Part shown: piece by piece, positions 44,161 through 51,830 of the stretch
Numbering within the stretch: the first letter of the stretch is position 1
Layout: every line of letters starts with the position of its first letter
NCBI GenBank assembly: GCA_040905865.1
Contig: JBBDQU010000074.1
Span: forward strand, 1-64,000
Direction of reading: 5' to 3'
Length of the DNA stretch: 64,000 nucleotides
DNA from: Alphaproteobacteria bacterium
Lineage (GTDB): Bacteria; Pseudomonadota; Alphaproteobacteria; UBA8366; GCA-2717185
Translations under genes and position numbers: made by a program
The notes under the pieces: generated by a model
Database searches by the model: none
Told to the model about the DNA's origin: nothing
What the model saw: only the letters and a program-made list of their open reading frames with translations

Positions 44161-45819
44161 ATGTCCCAATCAGCCGCCCATGTCCTGGCCGCATCGCTCG
44201 ATGCCCATGGTGTCGACACCGCCTATTGCGTCCCCGGCGAAAGCTATCTGCCGCTGACCGACGCCCTGATCGACTTCCCCAATATCAAGCTGGTTGTCTG
44301 CCGGCATGAAGGCGGCGCGGGATACATGGCGGTCGCCCATGCGCGGCTGCGCAACGAACCCGGCGTCTGCGTCATCAGCCGGGGGCCCGGCGCCATGAAT
44401 GCGGCCATCGCCCTGCATGTCGCCTATCACGATGCGGAGCCGGTCGTGTTCCTGATCGGCCAGGCGGACCGCCCGGAGCTGGGCCGCATGACGGGCCAGG
44501 AAATGAATTACGCCAAGACATTTTCGGATACGGCGAAGCTGGTGATCGAAGTCATCGACGAGAACACGATCAGCGAATCCGTCGCGCGCGCCTTCCACAT
44601 CGCGCAAGCCGGCACGCCCGGTCCTGTCGTGGTCGTCCTGCCGGAAGACGTGCTGTACGGCCAGTCGGAAGAGCCCGTCTTTGGTCCACGGCCGAAAGCC
44701 GTCACCGCCCCGACCCCGGACGACGCCGCCCGCGCGCTGGACATGCTGCGCAAGGCCAGGCGCCCGCTGGTCATCGCCGGTGCGCGGCTGCATGGCGCCG
44801 CCGCGCTGGGCGACCTGACGGCCTTTGCCGAAGCCTTCGACCTTCCCGTCGCCGCGCCGCAACGGCGTTTCCATGTTTTCGACAGCCGCCATCCGAACTG
44901 CGCCGGACGGTTGCCGAACCGCGCCCCGGCCGAACTGGTCAGCCTGATGAAAACATCGGACCTGATCCTGGTCCTCGGCGAACGGCTGGCGCCTTCGATG
45001 ACGCAGAACTACACGCTGCCGCTCGCCCCGAAACCCGAACAGCCGCTGATCCATGTCTACCCCGACCCCGAAGAAGTCGGCCGGGTTTATGAAACGACGC
45101 TGGGCCTGGGCTGCGACCCGCATGAATTCATCAAGGCCATGCTGGCCGCCGGCGCCGGGGACCTGCCGCCCGCCCGGAAGGAATGGGTGAAGGAGCTGAA
45201 CGGGTTGCACCGGAAAATCATGACCTGGGAACCGAAATCGGCCAATGACGGCGTCGTTTTCGGCCATGTCACCGAAGCCCTCAACAAACATCTCGCCAAA
45301 GATGCCGTCATCACGACCGATGCCGGCAATTTCTCCAGCTGGCCGGCCCGCTATCTGCACATGGGGCAGGAAAACATGTTCCTCGGCGCCACGGTTGGCG
45401 CGATGGGCCCCGGCGTCCCCTCCGGCGTTGCCGCCGGCATATCGACACCGGGCCGGCAGATCGTGGTGTTCGTGGGCGATGGCGGCGTCATGATGACGGG
45501 GAACGAACTGGCGACCGCCGTGCAATACGGCGTGCCGATCAAGATTTTCCTCGCCAACAACAATTCCTTCGGCACGATCCGGATGCATCAGGCGCGGCAT
45601 TTCCCGGGCCGCGTTGCCTCTACCGCGCTGCAGAACCCGGATTTCGTCGCCTGGGCCGAATCCTTCGGCGCGAAGGGTTTCCGTATCGAAACCGAAGCGG
45701 AGGTCGCGCAGGTTGTCGCCGAAGCCATGGCGCATGACGGCCCCGCCGTCATCGAAACGCTGATCAGCCTGAACCATATCTCGCCTGCAACCACGATCGA
45801 CAAGATCGAATCGCAGTAG
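44161..45819 (+). CDS. Acetolactate synthase-like TPP-dependent enzyme (second)
   Basis: 552 residues and a paralogue of the protein at 32519. CVPGESYLPLTDALID and the catalytic Glu in VVCRHEGGAGYMAVAHARL form the Pyr domain. GPGAMNAAIALHVAYHDAEP and the mid-domain PLVIAGARLHGAA follow. The PP domain has ITTDAGNFSSWPARY and VFVGDGGVMMTGNE...NNNSFGTIRMHQ. ACGAGGAAG precedes the ATG at 44161. It is 11 bases upstream of the FAH gene, in the same operon, which suggests a catabolic 2-oxoacid or oxalyl-type reaction followed by cleavage. The substrate is not readable. Confidence 0.9.
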   Translation: MSQSAAHVLAASLDAHGVDTAYCVPGESYLPLTDALIDFPNIKLVVCRHEGGAGYMAVAHARLRNEPGVCVISRGPGAMNAAIALHVAYHDAEPVVFLIGQADRPELGRMTGQEMNYAKTFSDTAKLVIEVIDENTISESVARAFHIAQAGTPGPVVVVLPEDVLYGQSEEPVFGPRPKAVTAPTPDDAARALDMLRKARRPLVIAGARLHGAAALGDLTAFAEAFDLPVAAPQRRFHVFDSRHPNCAGRLPNRAPAELVSLMKTSDLILVLGERLAPSMTQNYTLPLAPKPEQPLIHVYPDPEEVGRVYETTLGLGCDPHEFIKAMLAAGAGDLPPARKEWVKELNGLHRKIMTWEPKSANDGVVFGHVTEALNKHLAKDAVITTDAGNFSSWPARYLHMGQENMFLGATVGAMGPGVPSGVAAGISTPGRQIVVFVGDGGVMMTGNELATAVQYGVPIKIFLANNNSFGTIRMHQARHFPGRVASTALQNPDFVAWAESFGAKGFRIETEAEVAQVVAEAMAHDGPAVIETLISLNHISPATTIDKIESQ

Positions 45820-45830
45820 GAGGCACGGTC

Positions 45831-46769
45831 ATGAAGCTATTGTATTTCAACGATTTCAGGCTTGGCGTCCTGAAGGGCGACCGGGTCGTCGATGTGACGG
45901 ATCAGGTCCGGGACATCCCGCATACGGGGCCGCATGACCTGATCAGCGGACTGATCGAACGATTCGACGATTATCGCGCAAAGCTTGAAGGCGCCGCCGC
46001 GACAGGCGAGGGTATCGCGGTCGACAGCGTCCGCATCCGCCCGCCCCTGCCCCGCCCGGGCAATATCGACTGCATGGCCGTCAATTACATGGAAGACGGC
46101 ACGCGCAGCGAACCGGCGGCGATCAACGGCTTTCACAAGGCGTCCAGCGCCGTTATCGGCCATGGCGACACAATGGTGCTGCCGGACGAGCCGGCCACCA
46201 TCTTCGAGGGCGAGGCGGAACTGGCGCTGGTCATCGGCAGGAAGGCAAGCCACGTATCGCAGGCCGAGGCCATGGATTACGTCTTTGGCTATGTCAATTT
46301 CATCGACGGCTCGGCACGCGAAATCCCGCCGCCGGGCAACAGCTTCTTTCAGGTGAAATCGCGCGATACCTTCGCCCCGATCGGCCCTTATCTGGTCACC
46401 GCCGACGAAATCGCCGACCCGCAGAAACTGGCGGTGCAGCTCTGGGTCAACGGCAGGCGGATGCAGCATTTCAATACCGACGACATGGCGCACAAAATCC
46501 CGCGCGTCATCGAATGGCTTTCCGGCATCCATGCGCTGCAACCGGGTGACCTGGTCGCCACCGGCACGAACCACCGGGGACTGAGCGCCTTCCAGGACGG
46601 CGATGTCGTCGAACTCGAGGTCGCGGGCCTGGGCCGGCTGCGCATCAACGTGCAGGACGACCTGAAACGCACCTGGTCGCGGGACACACGGCTGGAACAC
46701 GCCGAAAAGGGCCTGCCAGGCCGCGCGACACCGCAGCTTACCGGCAAATACGCACCGGGCGGCGGATGA
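45831..46769 (+). CDS. Fumarylacetoacetate hydrolase (FAH) family protein
   Basis: 312 residues of the FAH superfamily, Mg2+-dependent hydrolases, decarboxylases or isomerases of acylpyruvate-type substrates. The metal-binding acidic residues occur in IFEGEAELALVIG (E-x-E) and in the Asp of YVFGYVNFIDGSARE. The Lys-containing FFQVKSRDTFAPIGPYLVT and GDLVATGTNHRG with the conserved G-T-x-x-G are also typical. TAGGAGGCACGG gives a strong ribosome-binding site. It is coupled to the TPP enzyme upstream and was once followed by the LLM gene, whose head now lies broken at 46834. Confidence 0.93.
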   Translation: MKLLYFNDFRLGVLKGDRVVDVTDQVRDIPHTGPHDLISGLIERFDDYRAKLEGAAATGEGIAVDSVRIRPPLPRPGNIDCMAVNYMEDGTRSEPAAINGFHKASSAVIGHGDTMVLPDEPATIFEGEAELALVIGRKASHVSQAEAMDYVFGYVNFIDGSAREIPPPGNSFFQVKSRDTFAPIGPYLVTADEIADPQKLAVQLWVNGRRMQHFNTDDMAHKIPRVIEWLSGIHALQPGDLVATGTNHRGLSAFQDGDVVELEVAGLGRLRINVQDDLKRTWSRDTRLEHAEKGLPGRATPQLTGKYAPGGG

Positions 46770-46833
46770 ACTGGACAGCGGCGAAAAGCTGTGGCTATCC
46801 TGAAAGGCCTCGGAATCCGGGAGGAAGCAGATA

Positions 46834-46908
46834 ATGAAATTCGGCATCTTTACGAATACCAGATTCACGGTCCTGACGCGCAGCCGGATATTTAGCCTTC
46901 AAGGTTAA
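46834..46908 (+). pseudogene. Broken 5' end of the LLM oxidoreductase gene
   Basis: ATGAAATTCGGCATCTTTAC and onward repeats the first 40 or so bases of the intact gene at 47794, with one base deleted after codon 6, so the frame reads MKFGIFTNTRF and stops at 46906. GGGAGGAAG gives this copy the better Shine-Dalgarno sequence, and it lies 64 bases after the FAH stop, exactly where an operon partner would start. It is probably the original start, cut off by insertion of the methyltransferase. Confidence 0.8.
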
Positions 46909-46978
46909 CTGGAATGAAACATTTTTCTCATTCGATACTATTTCGTCCAGTCGTTAAACTTTTTCTCCCGGCACTCCC

Positions 46979-47698
46979 ATGAAAAATAATAAAAAAGTTG
47001 ACGACTTAAGAAACAGGTATTTCCCGGCTGATACACACCCGTTCAGAAAATTGGAGGTCACCCTTCAACAGTACATCGAGCCTTCTTTTACTGTTCTTGA
47101 AGTTGGCTGCGGACGCAAAGCCCCACTTCTACATAAATTCAGGCAAAAAGCATCCAGGATAATCGGGATAGATGTAGTCGATTTTACTGAAACAGATAAC
47201 GATTTAGAACTGTATCAGAATGATATAACAGATATGAAAGATGTTTCAACCAGCTCCGTTGATATCTGTTTTTCACGTAGTGTGATGGAGCATGTTCTCG
47301 ATACCGATAAAGCATTCTCCGAAATCAACCGGATTTTGAAACCAGGTGGCCGATACATTTTCTTGACTCCAAATTTTTATGATTACGCATCGATTGTCGC
47401 GGCAATTGTTCCTAATTTTTTGCACCCGAAAATCGTCAGAATGACCGAAGGGCGCGCCGAAGAAAATACATTCCCGACGCATTTTAACTGCAACACACGA
47501 CGGAAAATTGAACGTCTTTCTGTAAAGAATGGGTTCGAAATCGATAAATTTGAATATCTTGGACAATATCCGAATTATTTCAATTTCAACGCCACCCTAT
47601 TCAAGCTTGGCTGTTTGTATGCAAAATTTCTGGAAAGACATCCATCTCTTCATCTGCTACAGGGGTGGATTTTTTGTGTTATCCGGAAGAATAATTGA
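46979..47698 (+). CDS. Class I SAM-dependent methyltransferase, AT-rich insert
   Basis: 239 residues of a Methyltransf_11-type enzyme: FTVLEVGCGRKAPLLHKFR (motif I), RIIGIDVVDFTETDND, YQNDITDMKDVSTSSVDICF (motif II), SRSVMEHVLDTDKAFSEI and LKPGGRYIFLTPNFYDY. The DNA is strikingly AT-rich, and the codons end in A or T far more than in any neighbour, a strong sign of recent transfer. The ATG has no clear ribosome-binding site. The gene lies between the broken head (46834) and the intact copy (47794) of the LLM gene. By analogy with similar genes it may methylate surface sugars, but that is inference. Confidence 0.85.
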   Translation: MKNNKKVDDLRNRYFPADTHPFRKLEVTLQQYIEPSFTVLEVGCGRKAPLLHKFRQKASRIIGIDVVDFTETDNDLELYQNDITDMKDVSTSSVDICFSRSVMEHVLDTDKAFSEINRILKPGGRYIFLTPNFYDYASIVAAIVPNFLHPKIVRMTEGRAEENTFPTHFNCNTRRKIERLSVKNGFEIDKFEYLGQYPNYFNFNATLFKLGCLYAKFLERHPSLHLLQGWIFCVIRKNN

Positions 47699-47793
47699 TA
47701 CCGCCAACTTGATTTACATGGAGGCCCCGTTAAAGCAGAGTCGATAAAGATCCCCGCATTCGTGTTTTTACCAGTATCGGGAGTTAATCGCGC

Positions 47794-49032
47794 ATGAAAT
47801 TCGGCATCTTTTACGAACACCAGCTTCCCCGCCCCTGGAACGAGCGTTCCGAGTACCAGTTGTTACAGGATTCCCTGACGCAGATCGAACTCGCGGACCG
47901 GCTTGGCTACGATTATGCATGGGAGGTGGAACATCACTTCCTGGAGGAATACTCGCATTCCTCCGCGCCGGAAGTCTTTCTGGGCGCGGCCAGCCAGCGG
48001 ACCAAGAATATCCGGCTCGGCCATGGCGTCATCCAGACGACGACGAACCAGCCGCATCGCGTCGCCGAAAAAATTGCGACACTGGACCTGTTATCTGGCG
48101 GACGGGTCGATCTGGGCATGGGCGAAGGCGCCGGACCGGCCGAACTGCATCCGTTCGGGGTTCAGGTCCGCAGCAAGCGCGATCGCTGGGAGGAATCGAT
48201 CAAGGCGATCATTCCCATGTTTACGAAGGACAGTTGGGAATTCCACGGCGAATACCACGACTTCCCGGCTCGCAACGTCGTGCCCAAACCCTATCAGAAA
48301 CCGCATCCGCCGTTATGGGTCGCCTGCTCCAATATCCAGACCATCGGTAGCGCGGGGGAATGGGGCATGGGCGCGCTGGGCTTTACCTTCGTTTCGCCGA
48401 AAGCGGCCGAGGCCTGGGTCAACAAATACTATAACAACCTGCTGCATCATCCGAACCGGCTGGCCGATTACCCGGCGAACCCGAATATCGCAATGGTCGC
48501 GGGATTCATGTGCGCCGAAACCGACGCGGAAGCCTACGCCAAGGCATCGGGCTGGACGTTTTTCATCTTCGCCCTGTCCTATTACGGCCGCAAGGGCGTC
48601 GATGCGCCCGGTGAGGGCAATCTGTGGGAGGAATTCCAGGACTGGCGCCATAGCGAGAAGGCGCAGGACGCCTTCAAGGGGGCGCTGATCGGGTCGCCGG
48701 CGACCATACGGGAAAAACTGCACCAGTACCAGGAATCGCATGTCGACCAGGTGATCCTGCTGAATCAGGCAGGCAAGACCTCGCACCGGGATATCTGCGA
48801 CAGCCTGACAATGTTCGCCCGGGAGGTCATGCCGGAATTCCACGCCATGGAGCCCGCGCACGCCGAGTGGAAGGAAGGCGTGCTGTCGGGCCGGATTGTG
48901 CTGGAGGATATGGAAACCCGGCCATATGATATTTTCAGCCATCAGAATGCCGATATCGTGCGGCTGACGCCCGAACAGCTCAAGGCGCAGATGGCGGCGA
49001 AGGAAGCGGCGAAGAAACAAGCCTCCGACTGA
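47794..49032 (+). CDS. LLM-class flavin-dependent oxidoreductase (luciferase-like)
   Basis: 412 residues of the bacterial luciferase-like TIM-barrel family, FMN- or F420-dependent monooxygenases. The start MKFGIFYEHQLPRPW, YDYAWEVEHHFLEEYSHSS (the family W..EHH), RLGHGVIQTTTNQPHRVAEK, ATLDLLSGGRVDLGMGEGAG and KPHPPLWVACSN are canonical. The C-terminus has a charged helix (KAQMAAKEAAKKQASD). It needs an NAD(P)H:flavin reductase, which is not nearby. The first 40 bases are duplicated at 46834. The GGGAG before this ATG is weaker than that at the broken copy. It was probably once part of the TPP-enzyme-FAH operon. Confidence 0.93.
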   Translation: MKFGIFYEHQLPRPWNERSEYQLLQDSLTQIELADRLGYDYAWEVEHHFLEEYSHSSAPEVFLGAASQRTKNIRLGHGVIQTTTNQPHRVAEKIATLDLLSGGRVDLGMGEGAGPAELHPFGVQVRSKRDRWEESIKAIIPMFTKDSWEFHGEYHDFPARNVVPKPYQKPHPPLWVACSNIQTIGSAGEWGMGALGFTFVSPKAAEAWVNKYYNNLLHHPNRLADYPANPNIAMVAGFMCAETDAEAYAKASGWTFFIFALSYYGRKGVDAPGEGNLWEEFQDWRHSEKAQDAFKGALIGSPATIREKLHQYQESHVDQVILLNQAGKTSHRDICDSLTMFAREVMPEFHAMEPAHAEWKEGVLSGRIVLEDMETRPYDIFSHQNADIVRLTPEQLKAQMAAKEAAKKQASD

Positions 49033-49055
49033 CGGCGGACGGTTCCGCGACGAAT

Positions 49056-50261
49056 TCAGATCACGCCGTCTGCCGCAAGCGCGTCCAGGTCAGCGGCTGT
49101 CAGGCCAAGCAACGCGCCGTATACTTCCGCGTTATGCGCCCCCAGCGCCGGCCCCAGCGTATCGACCGATCCGGGCGTTCCGGTCAGGTTCGGCACGACA
49201 TTCGGCACCGCGAGATCGCCGATCCGGTCGTCGGCGACACGCACGATATTATGCCGCGCGGCGTATTGCGGATTGTCGAAAATCTCGTCGATCGATGCGA
49301 CAATCCCGCAGGGCACCTCCGCGCCTTCGCACAATGCCACGACTTCGGCCTGATCGTGATTCATCGTCCAGTCCGTGACCATACCGTCGACCCCGGCACG
49401 GTCGGCTTCACGTTGCCGGATGGTGCCGTATCGTCCGTCCCCGGCCACTTCCGGATATCCCATCAGTTTCGCCAGCCGGCCGTAAATCTTGTCGTTGGTG
49501 CAGGCAATGGCGACCCAGCGATTGTCCTTCGTCGGGTAATGGCTGTGGGGGCAGACATTGACCGTCGGCGCCCCCATGCGCTGGCGGATGAAATTGAACT
49601 TGTCATAGGCCGGCGCCAGTTCATCCAGGATCCGGAAAATCGGTTCATACAGGCCGATATCGACCTGCTGCCCGATACCGGTTGCGTCCGCGGAGCGCAT
49701 CGCCATGACAACCCCCAGCGCGCCGTACAGCCCCGCCATATAATCCGCCAGCGTCGCCGACCCCGGCGTTGCCGGCGGCCGGTCGGGGTCCCCGGCGAGG
49801 AAGGAAATGCCGCCGAAGGCGTTGCCGATCCGGCCAAAACCCGGCTTGTTCGCATAGGGTCCGGTCTGCCCGTAGCCGGATACCCGCAACATCACCAGTT
49901 TCGGGTTCAGCGCATGAATGACATCCCAGCCGAGGTTCCATTTTTCCAGGGTGCCGGGCCGGAAATTCTCGCACAACACGTCCGCCTTGCCGATGAGATC
50001 CTTGAGCATTTCCTGCCCCCTTGGATCCTTCAGATTCAGCGTCACGGATTTCTTGTTCCGCGCCTCGCTCAGCCACACCAGCGTGTCGCCGGTATCGCTG
50101 ACCGTGCCGAGCCGGCGGCAGGGATCGCCGACGCCGGGCATCTCCACCTTGATCACCTCGGCGCCGAATTCAGCCATGATTGTGGCGCAATACGGCGCCG
50201 CGATATAGGTCGCGATATCGAGGACCCGCACACCAGCTAACGGTTTCGATGCGACAGGCAT
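49056..50261 (-). CDS. Class III (CaiB/BaiF-type) acyl-CoA transferase (second)
   Basis: 401 residues of the same family as the gene at 27637. It opens PLAGVRVLDIATYIAAPYCA, then EFGAEVIKVEMPGVGDPCRR, ARNKKSVTLNLKDPRG, ADVLCENFRPGTLEKWNLGW and the YGQTGPYANKPGFG core. The start ATG at 50261 follows AAGAGGAACATC, and its first base is one base after the stop codon of the ligase gene upstream, so the two are translated as a coupled pair although their functions seem unrelated. Convergent with the LLM gene. The acids used are unknown. Confidence 0.92.
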   Translation of the reverse strand: MPVASKPLAGVRVLDIATYIAAPYCATIMAEFGAEVIKVEMPGVGDPCRRLGTVSDTGDTLVWLSEARNKKSVTLNLKDPRGQEMLKDLIGKADVLCENFRPGTLEKWNLGWDVIHALNPKLVMLRVSGYGQTGPYANKPGFGRIGNAFGGISFLAGDPDRPPATPGSATLADYMAGLYGALGVVMAMRSADATGIGQQVDIGLYEPIFRILDELAPAYDKFNFIRQRMGAPTVNVCPHSHYPTKDNRWVAIACTNDKIYGRLAKLMGYPEVAGDGRYGTIRQREADRAGVDGMVTDWTMNHDQAEVVALCEGAEVPCGIVASIDEIFDNPQYAARHNIVRVADDRIGDLAVPNVVPNLTGTPGSVDTLGPALGAHNAEVYGALLGLTAADLDALAADGVI

Positions 50262-50262
50262 C

Positions 50263-51579
50263 TCAGATGTTCCTCTTGCTGAATACATACTGACCGCTCA
50301 TCATTGGCAATGTCTCTGGCGTCGTAACGCGATTTTGCTCATTGGCCACAATGGTTCGAAGACGGGCAAGGACCACGATCAGGGCCAATGTGACATCGTA
50401 ATAGGCCATGCTGAGCGCGGCCCCGGCGACGAGGTATCCGGCCATACTGACCTGGATCATTTTTGATAGGTCTACGGCCCATTCCATGCCTGGAATTTTA
50501 TTTCCCCCCCGTATGACCGCGACAGAATTAAGCCATCCGGAAAAGAATATCATCAGGAAAACCGCTAACCCGACGAACCCCATATCCCCCAGCACCTGGA
50601 AATAGATGCTGTGTGCGGCGCGCAGGACAGATGGATCGTCGGCGGGTTTGTATTTCGCATAGACTGACGGATCCTGGGTTGCACTGAATCCGCCGCCGAG
50701 AATTGGATTTGCGACAGCCAGGTTAAACGACGTTTCCCATGATGCCAGACGGCTCTGAAATGAACTATCGTGTTCCGCCGCTGTTTCAATCGTATCCATG
50801 CGGTCCCACCATTTCTGGGGCATGAGATGGAATGCCGGGACGGCCAGAACAGCGATGATCACCGCAGAAGCCAGCTTATGCTTGCTTTTCCACCAGAACA
50901 CGGCTCCCATCGCCGCCAAACCAAGGAACCCGCCCCGTGAATACGTCACAAGAACCGTAATAACCCCAAGCCCCATTGATGCAAGCAAAGCAAGCCTTAC
51001 GAACTTGTTCTCCGAATACATCCGGATATAATTCATCAGTGGGATCACGATTACGATGGCGAGTGCCAGATGATTATTATCGCCGATATGCGTGCCTGGC
51101 GGGCCGGTAAAGCGACTATTGCCGCCTGAGAGAATTCCGACAAGCCCGCCATAGACGGCGAAATAGCCGACCGAAATGACAATGACCAACATAAACGCAT
51201 GGAGCCGCAAACGATTGTGGACTAGCGCCATAATCATGTACAGAAGAACGAATGTTTTGAGATTACGAACCAACAAATCCTGGGCCAGATACGGGGCCAT
51301 TGCCGGAATCGTTGAAAGAACCCATAAAATAGCGAATAGGAAAAGCAGAACGATACTGGTGTTCGATGGAATTGATTTTGGCTCACGCGAAAACATGAAG
51401 CCGAGAAGTGTTGCCAATGAAACGATCAGATTCAAGCGCAAGTCTGTCGCCAGACCCCAGGTCAGTTGGTGCGGCGACATAAATGAAAGCCAGCTCCACA
51501 CCAGAACGCCGGCAAAGGGATGAATCCACGAAACCGGGATAAGGCCCATTAGCGTAACAAGAAGCAGGTGACTTCTCAT
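50263..51579 (-). CDS. Putative O-glycan ligase, exosortase-A-associated type
   Basis: 438 residues with about eleven membrane segments and the opening PVSWIHPFAGVLVWSWLSFM followed by SPHQLTWGLA, the signature of the O-antigen-ligase/Wzy-like proteins tied to exosortase A systems. The large periplasmic loop contains the conserved YSRGGFLGLAAM and the HSIYFQVLGDMGFVGLAVF block with the key His. Such enzymes transfer or polymerise lipid-linked glycans in the periplasm. No exosortase, PEP-CTERM target or EPS cluster is present in the window. The gene is noticeably more AT-rich than the flagellar genes beside it and reads into the CoA-transferase gene with one base between them. Confidence 0.87.
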   Translation of the reverse strand: MRSHLLLVTLMGLIPVSWIHPFAGVLVWSWLSFMSPHQLTWGLATDLRLNLIVSLATLLGFMFSREPKSIPSNTSIVLLFLFAILWVLSTIPAMAPYLAQDLLVRNLKTFVLLYMIMALVHNRLRLHAFMLVIVISVGYFAVYGGLVGILSGGNSRFTGPPGTHIGDNNHLALAIVIVIPLMNYIRMYSENKFVRLALLASMGLGVITVLVTYSRGGFLGLAAMGAVFWWKSKHKLASAVIIAVLAVPAFHLMPQKWWDRMDTIETAAEHDSSFQSRLASWETSFNLAVANPILGGGFSATQDPSVYAKYKPADDPSVLRAAHSIYFQVLGDMGFVGLAVFLMIFFSGWLNSVAVIRGGNKIPGMEWAVDLSKMIQVSMAGYLVAGAALSMAYYDVTLALIVVLARLRTIVANEQNRVTTPETLPMMSGQYVFSKRNI

Positions 51580-51622
51580 ATGTCCGGTCTTCTAAAAGAT
51601 TACATCAAGTCGATTTTAAGAT

Positions 51623-51769
51623 TTATTCCCCGGATTCTCTTTTATTATCCTTCATCGCAAAGATTCCTGTCGATTTTTCTCCATTTTTTATCGCCTTTTC
51701 GTTCTTGATTACCCAATAAACCAGAAGAATAATCGCAAAAACTGCCGCGGCATAAACTAAACTACCCAT
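51623..51769 (-). CDS. 48-residue single-span membrane peptide
   Basis: A short frame starting MGSLVYAAAVFAIILLVYWV, one clear membrane helix, then a charged tail (IKNEKAIKNGEKSTGIFAMK and DNKRESGE). GGCAGGAATAAC precedes the ATG at a good distance. It is AT-rich like the ligase gene 44 bases downstream on the same strand, so the two may be co-transcribed and imported together. A partner or stabiliser of the ligase is possible. No homologue is recognised. Confidence 0.5.
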   Translation of the reverse strand: MGSLVYAAAVFAIILLVYWVIKNEKAIKNGEKSTGIFAMKDNKRESGE

Positions 51770-51830
51770 GTTATTCCTGCCTTTCACGGATCAATGACTG
51801 CATCGTCGCCGCGTGGTGACCGATCCAATA

